DNA of 64,000 bases. Source: Miscanthus floridulus. Taxonomy: Eukaryota > Streptophyta > Magnoliopsida > Poales > Poaceae. A program made the position numbers and the translations under genes. The notes under the pieces are model-generated. The model worked only from the letters and a program-made list of their open reading frames with translations. It was not told where the DNA came from and did no database searches. The DNA is taken from contig NC_089598.1 of NCBI RefSeq assembly GCF_019320115.1, positions 80,558,059 through 80,622,058 of the forward strand, in the 5' to 3' direction. This document shows positions 1 to 11,003 of this stretch, in pieces. How positions within the stretch are numbered: position 1 is the first letter of the stretch; every line of letters begins with the position of its first letter.

Positions 1-466
1 CAAATAAAGCCATGCCCTGTTTTGGCGTGAGAACACTTCATCTTGACTCTTTATAGCAGGGTTGCTAAGCAGGCTAGGCCCACTATGTCATCTTTAAACA
101 GTGGTAGTAGTAGAGTAGTATCCGCGTTGGCTTGGGCCAACGCCCAAGGCCCGTCAGGCGAGGTGACATGAAAAGCCCAGTACCTCTCCCACCACTGGAC
201 ATGTTTGTTTGTCTACACATGGGTTATGACTTTGCTGGGCTATTGGGCGATGGTCCAGCGCATGTGGGGGTGGCGGCCCGGAGTGTCTGAGATGTTGCCC
301 CACAATACTTCTAAACAAACAAACAATAGTACAAAGATAGGCCAAATAGATACAAAGTCCACCAAACAAGAGAAGTTGCACCAATCTTATATGTCTAGAA
401 ATGCCCCGGCTCTAGTCATCATGTCAGATATATGGGTCAGGGGTACCTGCACCACCCGTATATAAG
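1..466. other. No gene recognised
   Basis: I see no convincing coding region, RNA gene or element end here. Short open frames on both strands overlap one another and have no recognisable protein character. The stretch lies directly upstream of an LTR fragment, but its sequence does not match what lies upstream of the sister LTR fragment near 23113. The left LTR is therefore either truncated at about 467 or joined to unrelated DNA. Confidence 0.5.
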
Positions 467-676
467 ACCACCACCAGGCTATCGGCCCAGCAGCCGCTAA
501 GAAGGAGACCCGTAAAGGCTGACGCGATCAACCAACGTGGAGATAAAGTCAAACCAAGACAGACATATCTGCACGATAGCTAGGATCTATCTATTGCGTA
601 TATCGTGTAACAAACTAGAAATTCAATCTGTTAGCCCGATCGTCCTCTCTGTAACCCTACCCCTCTACCTATATAA
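467..676 (+). repeat. LTR fragment, first half, of an old LTR retrotransposon
   Basis: This stretch from CACCACCAGGCTATCGGCC onward matches 23113-23300 closely, in the same order and orientation. It ends at the TATA-like block CCTATATAA, where a Mutator-like element interrupts it; the LTR resumes at 1710. The copy at 23290 shows the uninterrupted arrangement, GCCTATATAAAGGAGGG. The upstream end of the LTR could not be fixed. Confidence 0.75.
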
Positions 677-1709
677 GAGAAAATTTCCTATTTGACACCA
701 GAAATAATGATGCTTTTCTATTTGACACCGAAATTAAAATTCTTTCCTATATGTCCTCCACTTAAGTTTTTCTTTTCTATTTGACATTTCCGTCAGTTCT
801 GTTAGCAACTAACGTTAGTTGTCCAAGTGAGGCAATGGGAAAAGACCGTTATGCCCTTTGAGGGAAGCAAATGAACTCGGTAGTCTCTGGGAGTCGTGGC
901 TGTTCGTCCTCAGGGCTGGCCGTCGCGGACACACGGGCAGGCGCCGCGGCCTCGAGGCCGGCCATCGCGGACATGGGGGCGGCCAGCGCGACCAAGGCGT
1001 GCGTGAGCAGGGCCGGCGCGCCGAGGACACAGCACCAACTCACAGCAGGCCGCCGCGCCTGCTAGCTCCGGCGAGGTCGCACCCATCCCGTCGCCGCGCC
1101 TGCGAGCTCTGGCCCCGGCCGCGCCGCCGTGGGAGAGGCCGCCATGGCCACGTGCCTGCGAACCCTGAACGCCGGCCGCAAGCTGTGCTCTGTTTTGTCC
1201 TAGTGTTTCTTTGCTTGATGTCATCATGACGTCATACGCGTTATATGGCTGTTTTCCTTTAGAAAAATAATCTCATAAATTCATTATATATTATGAATAC
1301 ACGTATACGTGTCTCACACCAGCAGCAAAACTGAGCCATCCATCTCGTGATCTACGTCTAAGATTAAACGGATTGATATTGAACTGATATAATTATAAGT
1401 AATTATATAAGATTATGTTCATTCCTTTATTTATTTTACAAAAGCAAAAAGAAAAAATATAGCAGTTCGAGATAAAAACATTCAAAAAGAAGATAACAAT
1501 GTCAACCATGGAATGTCATGACTAGTAAAAAAAACTCCAGGGGTAAAACGGACTTTTCTCCTAGGACTTAACACCGTTAGCGGTCCAAACTGACGGAAAT
1601 GTCAAATGGGAAAGAAAAACTCGAGTGAAGGACAGATAGGAAAGAATTTCAGTTTTGGTGTCAAATAAGAAAGCAACATTATTTCTGGTGTCAAATAGGA
1701 AATTTTCTC
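677..1709. mobile_element. Non-autonomous Mutator-like element (MULE), possible Pack-MULE
   Basis: The element is 1033 bp with long terminal inverted repeats of about 115-120 bp. It begins GAGAAAATTTCCTATTTGAC, and its right end is the reverse complement with few mismatches. It is flanked by a perfect 9-bp duplication, CCTATATAA (668-676 and 1710-1718), the size typical of Mutator-family insertions. The matching LTR at 23290 gives the empty site. There is no transposase. The core at about 880-1190 is strongly GC-rich, unlike the AT-rich arms, and stays open in more than one frame. That composition resembles captured gene sequence in Pack-MULEs, but I do not recognise a parent gene. Confidence 0.9.
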
Positions 1710-2037
1710 CCTATATAAAGGAGGGTAGGGACCTCGGGCTCGGGACCTATCTATTTTACACCATTCCAATCTGCTATGTAGCTAGGAGCAACAACCCCTA
1801 TAATTGAGCATACAAATACAACAACAGTCGCACCACTGGAGTAGGTTTTAACGCGCCAACGTGCCCCGAACCAGTATAAATCTCTGTGTCTCGTGTGATT
1901 CTGTCGAGTAGGTTTTAGCGCGCCACCGTACCCCGAACCAGTATAAATCTCTGTGTTTCGTGTGATTCTGTCTACACGATCACGTTACTAGATATTGTCA
2001 GAGCAAAATAATCCGACAGTTGACGCGCTAAGTAGGG
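1710..2037 (+). repeat. LTR fragment, second half, with adjoining primer-binding-like site
   Basis: This continues the LTR interrupted at 676. It begins at the TATA block CCTATATAAAGGAGGG, continues through sequence also found at 23292-23511, and ends AATAATCCGACA at 2018. The next bases, 2019-2037, read GTTGACGCGCTAAGTAGGG. That is a slightly changed form of the GTTGGCGCGCCAGGTAGGG block which follows the gypsy LTRs elsewhere in this window, so I read it as a primer binding site. Confidence 0.75.
1839..1972 (+). repeat. 67-bp tandem duplication inside the LTR
   Basis: Two head-to-tail units (1839-1905 and 1906-1972) both begin GAGTAGGTTTTA and end GTGTGATTCTGTC, differing at only a few positions. 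The sister LTR at 23430-23490 has a single, shorter version, so the duplication arose in this copy. Confidence 0.85.
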
Positions 2038-2399
2038 ATCTTTTACGTACAGATCTAATATGTTTCTAATATGTTTCAGACGAGAATTTTCTTCACCAAC
2101 CACATCCACGCCAACCCAGCGTCGCGAGGCATCGACATCGGCTTACACAGCACAGCGGTGTCCCTCGCGTCGTCAACCATGCGTGTTTTCATCCGAGAGC
2201 ATGCGGGGTGTCGCTGCCTCCCTACGGCGTCAGTGCCATGCATTGATGCCGCCGCCACCAAGAACGGAGTCCGACTTCTAGGGTTCAACGAGTCCTGCGT
2301 CTAGCGACGGGGCAACAAGAAGGCTACACGCGGCAAACCAGCAGCGCGTAGGTCCACTTCAAGCAAGTAAGATCGTATAATGATTTTGCATCTACGTAC
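2038..2399 (+). other. Internal retrotransposon sequence, no recognisable gene
   Basis: This lies immediately inside the LTR and primer-site block and before the CACTA-like insertion. A 77-codon frame at 2071-2304 is open on the plus strand, with overlapping open frames on both strands. None has a recognisable domain or zinc knuckle. It is best read as the non-coding leader of a non-autonomous element. Confidence 0.4.
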
Positions 2400-2439
2400 A
2401 CTACGTCAGATATGATTTTCAGGGGTGACTAATGGGCAT

Positions 2440-2612
2440 TTGTAGGGGCGGTTCGGTCAGCCGTCCCTACCATACCGTCTCTATAAATCATGTATTTGTA
2501 GGGGCGGTTCTCAGACCGCCCCTACAAATCGATTTGTAGAGACGACTGGTGTTATCAGCCATCCCTACAAATTGATTTGTAGGGGCGGCTACAGTACCAA
2601 CCGTCCCTACAG
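2440..2612. repeat. Left subterminal GGGGCGG repeats of the CACTA-like element
   Basis: About five alternating direct and inverted copies of TTTGTAGGGGCGG(C/T) and GCC(G/A)(C/T)CCCTACAAAT are spaced by roughly 25-40 bases. In CACTA elements such repeats are normally bound by the element-encoded TnpA-like protein. Confidence 0.75.
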
Positions 2613-2844
2613 TGTATTTTTCACCAAAAAAAATTCAAATTACCAACACGTGCTCCCCCAAATCATCCTGTGACGAGTAAAATACATGATCAAGTATCCT
2701 GGCAAACTTGACTGTAATATTGTGGCCCAAACAAGATTGTTTAGCCAAAAGTTTCTAAACATCTTCTATAGTACAAGAATCACAATAATAACAAACAGAC
2801 TCATATTATGACAACAAAACATATATCTATATTATAAAAAGACC

Positions 2845-3417
2845 AAGCAAGCATGGTGCATTGAGCTATGTAGATGGCAGCAACTGCTAGTATAGACGGG
2901 CAGAACTGGAGCATCTCGTTTTCGACAAGACTCAGCTCGATCATAAAGAAAGACAAGAGTTCGAGCTGTCCAATAGTATAAAGATTTTATCAGGGTTTTA
3001 TGTACTTGTACAGCAAACCTATAACTTACATGATTTATTGATCATAAAAATAGGAGTATGTATTAGTATCTTACCTTCTTCTCAGACTGTGCTGCCTTTA
3101 GAAACCTTCTCATGAAACAGTATGGAGTCGGCACCGACATATTGAAATTAAGTGTGTTCACTATCCTCCTCTCCTGCAGAGATTTCAATGTCAGTTATCT
3201 GTTTTTTTTGCACTAAAAATCAACACGCAGCACATTTTTTACCATTTCAAGAATATCAGCCCTTGTGTAGGCATGATCACAGATTAAGATCAGATCCTCG
3301 ACCACCGGTACGCTCACTTCTTCATACTTGCACACGAGCAACATAGCAGTTACACCAACTAACTGAAGCTTCTTCCGTACCACAGTTTCACGTGCCAAGA
3401 ATCTATCTATGATGTGC
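2845..3417 (-). pseudogene. Captured B-type cyclin fragment (three exons)
   Basis: Three exon-sized segments read in order on the minus strand. Segment 3417-3243 encodes the cyclin box, [10 protein letters not shown] through [13 protein letters not shown] to DILEM, and has AG and GT borders. Segment 3173-3075 encodes [20 protein letters not shown] and [13 protein letters not shown], also AG/GT bordered. Segment 2965 to about 2845 encodes the start of the C-terminal cyclin fold, [19 protein letters not shown] and AAIYIAQCT, after an AG acceptor. Splice phases between the first two agree. The destruction box, the N-terminus and the end of the protein are absent, so this is a transposon-borne partial copy of a mitotic cyclin and not a working gene. 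Confidence 0.92.
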
Positions 3418-3800
3418 CTAGAACACAATATGCAGTCTACTCAGTAGCAAAGCCACGCAATGGTTTATTGGTATGTTTTCCACTAAAGAAGATGTAAGCT
3501 GCCATGAAACTGATCATGTCACATATAACATGATCCCACGAAATAGTAAAATCTTATATATATGGAAGAAAGAGTATAAAATAGTGGTCAAACTATTATT
3601 GACTTAACCTTCATCTTAAACCTGTCGAAAAGATAGCATATTAGCATAACTAAGATAAAGCACTTTCATGGGCATATTTCATATGAACTGTTCTTTAAGA
3701 TCATAATATGGGAATCAAGGAGTTGAAATCATAAATGTAATTGAATTGAATTTTGATAATTATACAAAGAACCTACTGACATCCTTCACATATCACTCAC

Positions 3801-4512
3801 CTCTGACATACCGAGGAAACCAAATTGGCAGAGAAGTCTCTAAGTTCCCAGTGGTTATCTGAGAGCCTATGCCCTAGCCTTTTTGCAACAATGCAAGTGA
3901 TCATTGATGGCATCAGCTGGAGCAACTACAAATCAAGATAATCATTGCTAATTTAGGACTAATATGATGAGAAGAATATATAAAATGACTAAAAAATAAG
4001 TCACACACATGAACTATCAAAACTTTATGGTTTACCACTTACATAAGGTTGAATATAAATATGTGGATTACGGAGAAGACTTTGGACTACTCTCATTAGA
4101 GCAAATAAAACAGGAAGATCACCCAAACTCCAGGTAACCTGAAATTCAGATGGTTACACACTTAATGCCATCTCAAAAAAATAACACCAAAAGCAAGAAG
4201 CTACTGTAAAACCTCGTCTGCAATGGAGTAGGAAAAGTAAGGAACCAAAGGATGAAGACCAGAATCTTTTGCCAAGCTCACTAAAATTTCTTTAAAAAGT
4301 ATCAGATCTACTCATAGCAAGCTCAGCTATTTTATCAAAGTACATCTACAAAACCAAACAGTGAAGAGGTATATAAGTTTCTTGGAAATATATGAGTAAT
4401 ACAATGCATGGTATCATAATCAAAGTACCTGTAGTTCTCTAGATAATACATGCTTAACAGGAAGCTTGACATCAACCGGAAGTCCATCATCCTTTCCATG
4501 CTCAGACCTTTT
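3801..4512 (-). pseudogene. TAF6: Captured TAF6 fragment (four exons)
   Basis: Four segments match the middle region of TFIID subunit TAF6. They are 4512-4429 (GLPVDVKLPVKHVLSRELQ), 4303-4214 (SLAKDSGLHPLVPYF, SIADEV), 4138-4043 (VLFALMRVVQSLLRNPHIYI) and 3925-3801 (LMPSMITCIVAKRLG, LSDNHWELRDFSANLVSSVC). Exons end in good GT donors (GTACTT, GTTTTA, GTAAGT, GTGAGT) and the two downstream ones begin after AG. TAF6 is a histone-fold and HEAT-repeat subunit of the general transcription factor TFIID. The histone-fold N-terminus and the C-terminus are missing. The fragment lies directly upstream, on the same strand, of the cyclin fragment, so a chimeric transcript is conceivable. Confidence 0.92.
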
Positions 4513-4731
4513 ATTTTCAGTCAGTGATGAACATTATTGATTATTCCTTATTTCAGGTTAGGACCTTCAGAACAGGAAAATGTAATGAAACTAGTTCTTC
4601 CACTACTAGCTTGTACATTTTTTTATATGCTAGTTCTAATTGCATAGCAAGTTGCATGAGTAAAAATTCCCATCTGGCCAACTGCTGTAAGCCCAAAATA
4701 ATGGATGGGCCTGTAGGTCACAGAACAAGCA

Positions 4732-4931
4732 CAACCATCACCAAATCTATAGGGGATCAATCTAGCCAGACTAATAGACTTATCAGTTATCGCTTGATCC
4801 TAATCATTTCAACACAACGCGAAATCTGAACCACCATCACCAAATCTATACGGAGTATAGGGGATCAATCTAGCCAGACTAATGGGCTTATCACCTGATC
4901 CTGATCATCTCAACACAACGCGAAATCGGAA
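4732..4931 (+). repeat. Tandem duplication of about 100 bp
   Basis: Two adjacent units (about 4732-4830 and 4831-4931) share CCATCACCAAATCTATA, GGGGATCAATCTAGCCAGAC and CAACACAACGCGAAATC in the same order. The second unit carries a small insertion (CGGAGTA) and a few substitutions. It lies in the spacer between the captured cytochrome c and TAF6 exons. Confidence 0.8.
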
Positions 4932-5172
4932 CAAGCTAGCCTTGCTCTATTAACGCCAGGCTCAAATCAAACAACCCACCTAGACCGCAGGCGTTTTGAT
5001 GCTAAAACAAGACAAGCAAAATAACTAGCCTAAGTTCCTATCATGAATCCCATAGCAATCGAACAGATCTAAGCGCCACGCGCACCATTCCCACACAAAG
5101 AAATCTGCATCTACGGCTACCTGAGCTCAGATCTGATCCGCTAAGGCCGTGGCGGAGGGGGGTGTCGCTCAC

Positions 5173-5814
<642 letters not shown>

Positions 5815-5817
5815 GTC

Positions 5818-6010
5818 ATTTGTATGGGCGGTTGGTGATTGAGCCGCCCCTACAAATAGAAACACCGGGGGCGACTGGTGAGTGAGCCGCCCCTATAAAT
5901 CAGACTCATTTGTAGGGGCGGCTCGTATCACCAACCGCCCCTGTTGTTCCATTTGTAGGGACGGCTGGTCTCTGGGCTCCTGAGCACGGCTTCATCACCA
6001 GCCGCCCTAA
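5818..6010. repeat. Right subterminal GGGGCGG repeats of the CACTA-like element
   Basis: At least six alternating copies of TTTGTAGGGGCGG and GCCGCCCCTACAAAT-type motifs mirror the left block at 2440-2612. They end with GCCGCCCTAAAAAAAATT near 6015. Past about 6030 the motifs stop. Confidence 0.75.
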
Positions 6011-6576
6011 AAAAAATTATCCCGTTGCTACGAACCGTTTTTTCACCCGTCTTTTCACGTAATGGTATATGCATATATCTGTGCGTCAGTCATGCATGTG
6101 TCGTACGATCTCCTTGCCGCTCGTTCGCTTTTTCGAGGACAGACTCCATCGTAAGATCTGCAAGAAAAGCTAAGTCGTGTTTCTCATGTTTTGATTAAAC
6201 ACCGTATTTGTATTATACGTGTATATATATCTCCGGATATCGGCACCTGTCGTCAGCACGCCGCGGCGGCCCTCGTTGTCGTCCGCGGCGGCGGCCCTAA
6301 TCAGCCCTCGTCGACAACTCACCCGGTTCTCGGCGGCAACTCGACATCCGCGGCAACTCGCACTATCACGATGGCGTGCACTAGCGGCCCGCGAAGGCGA
6401 CACCCGGCGACACGTCGTCGTACACGGAGCCGAGCAGCGATCCTAGTTTTTCCACGCCCCGTGATAACCAATCAGAGATGCCAGCGTCAACCGCCAGATA
6501 GAGGTTTGCAATCTACAACATCATGCAAGTTAATTAATCAAAGATATTGATGCTTGCATGCAGGGGTACGCACGTA

Positions 6577-6844
6577 CTCCCTCCTATAATATAATATAGT
6601 ATATTTTAGCATTCAAAATTTGTCTTCAGATATAATATATTCTAGAGGATAAAAACCAATTTTACAATAAATACTTTTTATTTATCAACCAATCACCATG
6701 TTGATGATAGTGTCTGATTAGAAAATTTCTTAATTTATTTTAAAATTTCTTAATTTGTCTTAAAATATAATATATGCGTCTTTTATGTTATCTCTTAATT
6801 TGTCTTAAAATTTTAGAATGCACTATACTACAGGACAAATGGAG
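6577..6844. mobile_element. Stowaway-type MITE
   Basis: The 268-bp AT-rich element begins CTCCCTCCTATAATATA and ends in the inverted form CAAATGGAG, flanked by TA on each side (6575-6576 and 6845-6846). A CTCC(C)TCC-type terminus and a TA target duplication are the hallmarks of Stowaway MITEs of the Tc1/mariner group. It is non-coding. Confidence 0.8.
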
Positions 6845-7597
6845 TATGTACCAAAAACACATGCAGATTGAGCAGATCTACCTGCCAAAACTTAACGCTG
6901 GATGCGGCACGGGGGCTCACACGTTTCTATATAGCCATACAAGCTAATTATAGAAATAACAAAGATCTCCGGTCTTGCATAAACGCATGCACATGCACGT
7001 GCATCAAGCTTGCAAGCACGGATTGACTTCCTTGCTGCTTGGGTTATCCAATGCATGCTCTTCCAATGAAACAAGCTAAGTCACGCTTTTTATTCCGATT
7101 AAATATTTTATAGAGTATATGTGTCCTCGGAGATCTCCATTGGCAGGAATTCCGCCGCAACCCTCGTCGTCGCTATCCCGTGCCGTCGACATGTCGTCAG
7201 CACGTCGCGACCCTTGTCGTCGTTCGGCCCTCGTCGACAGCTCGGGGCTCGTCGCTGACTCAGCGGCCCATGTCATCGGCACTCATCGACAGCTAGCCGA
7301 CATCGCCGACTCATGGGCTGCTCTTCATCAACAACGTCCACGACAATGTGGACTCTCGTGGCGGCGGCCTTCGTGGCTCGCGGCGGGATGTCGCGGTGGT
7401 GTCCGTCGGCGGCCTGCAACGGGACTTCGACGGCACACCGAGCGGCACCCGCACGAGCATGAGAGTCCTGCTCCCACCACGCAAGATGACGACAAGCAAG
7501 CTAACAAGGGAGGGCGTACGATCTGCACAGCCACGTAATGCAAGCTAAGTATCAACAGCCATACCAGTTGATTACAACTAATCAATAGCAAGGCTTG

Positions 7598-7767
7598 GAG
7601 AGCTGAGTACTAGCTCAGTTGGTGTGCGCTGCGGGTGTGCAGGCCACCCGCCCGGGTCCGATGTCCATCATCGACACCGGATGTCTCACCGGCAACAATG
7701 TTTTCCTGTCATATCTTTCAGCGCATGAGTTCAGATATACGTAATCGAAGGTTGAGGCAATAAAAAA
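7598..7767 (+). mobile_element. tRNA-derived SINE with 14-bp target duplication
   Basis: The 170-bp element begins GAGAGCTGAGTAC. It contains an RNA polymerase III A box, TAGCTCAGTTGG (7611-7622), and about 32 bases further on a B-box-like GGGTCCGATGT (7654-7664). It ends in an A-rich tail, AATAAAAAAA. It is bounded by a perfect 14-bp direct repeat, AATAGCAAGGCTTG (7584-7597 and 7768-7781). That is the structure of a LINE-mobilised SINE. Spacing and absence of cloverleaf pairing beyond the boxes argue against a functional tRNA gene. Confidence 0.88.
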
Positions 7768-8679
7768 AATAGCAAGGCTTGCGTGTACTATGCATGTATA
7801 CATCAGGCGTGTACAGATTAATTTCCCCTGCTGTTCGTTTGTCATCGATCCGACTCCAACACAAGCTCAAAGACGCCTAGCTGTTTGCTAACAAGCTAAG
7901 TCGCGTTTTCTTTTTTCCAAAAAAAATTCCATTGCATGTGTATGTCTTTGTTTAGTGTTTCCGCGACTGTTCACAGCAGCAGGTATCCCAACGGAGGTCC
8001 TCGTCGCTGTCAACTTGTCGTCGTCCGCGGCGGCCCATGTCGTCTCCAACAACAAAAATTACGCACGTCGTCGACAGGCTCCCTTTACTCTCACGCTCGA
8101 CCCCTCGTCAACGGCACACGTCGAACGATCGTGAATTATAAGCCAGAAGTACCGTTGGTTGGTTTGGTGTGAGAGAAAAATATTATTCTAACTTATAATC
8201 CATGATCATATATGATCGTATAAGCCGAAACGAACAGGCTGTACATCGAGCTGGCCACGCCATTTCCGACTACATCATGGACAACAATGGCACCACCGTC
8301 CAGTTAGATCAGCTAAACCGTTTTCATAATTATTTTTATTATATTTTTTTCTCTTACTTTCTACTAAGTTAACTCAAACTTAGCAGAAAGTCGGAGGCTA
8401 CTACACACTCCAAGGCATGTTTGTTTTTTTCTCCGTGGTTTAATTACCTACATGATACGTTTTGTGTGTAAAGTTTTATCACGACAACGACTTACGCCAC
8501 AACCCAACGCTATATGGGTCACGCCATCACGTGACTGACAACCTACGCACAGGGCTACGGTCTAGTTAACAAAGAGCATAATACACTAAGCAATTCATAA
8601 AGGGAAAACAACATCAAAGAGAGCAGGGAACAACCCCTAAAACCGCTCTAAGTACTTTTATGACACATGTTCTATGTAA

Positions 8680-9667
8680 GGAAAAAAGTCTTCATAACCA
8701 TCTCAATTGTTCAGTGTGGACTACTTCATTACCAAACTATAAAACCGGATTTTCTACCCCTGAACTTTTCAAAACCTGTCAAATACCCCCTAAGCGGTTG
8801 TGGACTGTAGTTTGCTACAGTGACGGCGGTTTTGTCATTTTCTTTTTTATTTATTTTCACCGAATCTTTAAAAAAATATAGTAAATTAGAGAAAAATCAA
8901 AAAATAAAAAATCTAATTTTGTTGGACTCCACATGAGTAGATCTATATAGTGAGCATATAATATGGTATGTTTTAGTACAAAATTTTTGTTGTAGCTTTA
9001 GATATATGATTTTCTGTAATTAATTGGAATAATTCATAGTTGTAGCTTCTATGGTCCAATTTTGTTGAAATTTTTATGATGGGCTAATTATTGTATTCTT
9101 GAACTGTTGTTAAAATTTTATACTCATTAGATCATGTATAACTTAGTTATAGATTTATTTAGGTTTATGCTTGTTAAATCTATGCATTATCTATAACTAA
9201 GTTATACATGATCCTATGAGTATAAAATGTTTACTATAGTTAAAAGCATACAATAATTAGCCCAACATAAAAATTTCACCACAATTGGACCATAGAAGCT
9301 GCAGCTATGAATTATTTCAATTAATTACAGAAAAAGCATAGATTTAAAGTTACAACAAATACTTTGTACTCAAGCATACCATATTATATGTTCACTGTAT
9401 AGATCTACTCATGTGAAGTCCAACAAAATTAGATTTTCTATTTTATAATTTTTATATGATTTACTATGATTTTTCAAAGATTCAGCAAAAATAAATAAAA
9501 AAGAAAAAAGACAAAACCACTGTCACTGTAGCAAAACCACCGTCCAAAACCGCTTGGGGGTTATTTGACTGGTTTTGAAAAGTCCAGGGGGTAGAAAATC
9601 TGATTTTATAGTTCGGGGGTAAAGTAGTCCACCTTGAATAGTTCAGAGGGTTATGTAGACTTTTTCC
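8680..9667. mobile_element. Fold-back element with arms of nearly 500 bp, MULE-like
   Basis: Almost the entire 988 bp is a long imperfect inverted repeat. The left arm GGAAAAAAGTCTTCATAACC is answered at the right end by GGGTTATGTAGACTTTTTCC, and similarity continues inward through AAAACCGGATTTTCTA and CAAAACCGC-type blocks to a centre near 9170. It is flanked by a 9-10 bp direct repeat, TTCTATGTAA (8670-8679 and 9668-9677), compatible with Mutator-type insertion. It has no coding capacity. Transcribed, it would form a very long hairpin. A shorter relative lies at 41102-41599. Confidence 0.85.
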
Positions 9668-9935
9668 TTCTATGTAATGTGCTTTGTTGACATCGACGAC
9701 CTACGCGCACAAACCCAATGCTATACGGGCTGTGTCTCGACGATTAGCACGGGGGCTATGGTCTAGTCGACAAAGCAAATAACACAATGACTATAGCTCA
9801 TAAAGGAAAATTAACACCTGCTTTACTACATGTTTATCTTGTTCGACTATAGAATAAATACTTACTGATCTTGTCTTCATGTTATAAGGTGTACAATAAC
9901 AAAAACTACATCGACAACAGCGAGTTAGCCACGCT

Positions 9936-10260
9936 GCCTCCAGCTATGTCGACACATCGCCTCCGGGCACTCCATCGGCAACGACCGTCGGTCACTCCCT
10001 CGGGGCTACCTCGAGTCAGTCACGCCGCCTCTGGCTACGTCGTCATGCTTCCACCAGCTACGTCGACATGCTGCCTCCGGGCACTCCATCGGCAACGACC
10101 CTCGGGTACTCCCTCGGGGGCTACCTTGAGCCGGTCACGTTGCCTCTAGCTACGTCGTCGTGCTCCACCAGCTATGTCACACGCTGTCTCCGGGCACTCC
10201 GTCGGTAACGACCCTAGGGTAATCCCTCGGGGGCTACCTCGAGTTGATCATGCCACCACC
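9936..10260 (+). repeat. Three tandem units of about 114 bp
   Basis: Units begin near 9936, 10047 and 10161. Each runs CCAGCTA(T/C)GTC, then CTCCGGGCACTCC, then CGGCAACGACC or a variant, then CTCCCTCGGGG or a variant, then CTACCT. The block ends close to the start of the LTR-type sequence further right. Such repeats upstream of a 3' LTR occur in non-autonomous grass retrotransposons. Confidence 0.75.
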
Positions 10261-11003
10261 TTCTACGTCGGCACACCGTCTTCGCTTACATCGTCAGTAA
10301 TGACTGCTTGAATACTCGTTCTGTGACAAGCAAGGTGAGTATGCAAAAGCTACAATACAGATGTACTAACTCCCCTTCTCTTCCTCTCTTTTTATCGGCT
10401 GGGGACATGCACGGCCAATAGAATTCCAACAATCTCTCCGAGCGGTGGTGCCAGTTAAGGATAGGCCACGTCCCTACGATCTCTGGGAGGGATGCCTTTC
10501 GAGGAAAACACGTGGGGAAATGAGCCGCTGAAATTGATGCCTCAGCTTCGTAGAGAAGGAATTCATCCGTGCGACCGCGGGAACCATGGGGCCCAATGGT
10601 CCAAAACCCGACGTAACGTCACCCGAGCCGGTGCAGGCGAGTGATCTAACACTCAGATCGAGCACTCGTCCTGGCTCACCCCTTCTGTAGGTGTAAACGG
10701 TAGTGATTCATTCACTATCGACCTTCCCCACTAGAGTCAGGGGCTATTCGAGAGGGTCACTAGTATGACCCTAAAACCTCTGACACTAGGTGTCACGTAA
10801 ATTTTCCAATACTCGGATGAGCTCAGAGTACCTTATTTCAACGGATGTGTGCCCCTTTGTGGGAAACCGAAAAACTGGTTGGCCCATGGCTGTAACCAAA
10901 GTATGAGCTCCTGAAATCTAGAAAAAAGAGTTTTATGGCATGCCTCCGCTGGTCAGGCTTTGTCCTGCCGCCCCTATTCATTAGGACGCGTACGTTCACT
11001 TGT
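10261..11003 (+). other. Retrotransposon 3' internal and LTR-type sequence, interrupted by the Copia insertion
   Basis: No coding region is recognised. The stretch continues without a break, once the 11.3-kb insertion is removed, into 22303 and then into the LTR block at 23113-23511. I therefore read it as the 3' end of the same old element. Its last five bases, CTTGT (10999-11003), are the target duplication of the Copia insertion. Confidence 0.5.

Larger units (their letters stand above)
6031..8669 (+). other. Non-coding internal retrotransposon region with recurring modules
   Basis: No gene is seen. A module starting AAGCTAAGTC(G/A)CG-T recurs near 6168, 7072 and 7894, with a shorter form at 7542. 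Three of these are followed by a TCGTCGTC/GTCGTCGAC-rich, GC-rich stretch (6250-6430, 7120-7500, 7990-8120). This looks like duplicated or decayed internal sequence of the host LTR element. A Stowaway MITE (6577-6844) and a SINE (7598-7767) are inserted in it. The sequence at 8480-8600 recurs in diverged form at 9685-9800, on the other side of the fold-back element. Confidence 0.45.

Noticed and set aside
858..1229. 123-codon arginine-rich open frame as a gene
   Set aside because: Lies within a transposon core; opposite-strand frames are equally open because of GC content; no domain.
7605..7680. Possible tRNA gene (A box and B box present)
   Set aside because: No acceptor stem or anticodon arm pairs properly, and the A-rich tail plus 14-bp flanking duplication show it is a SINE.
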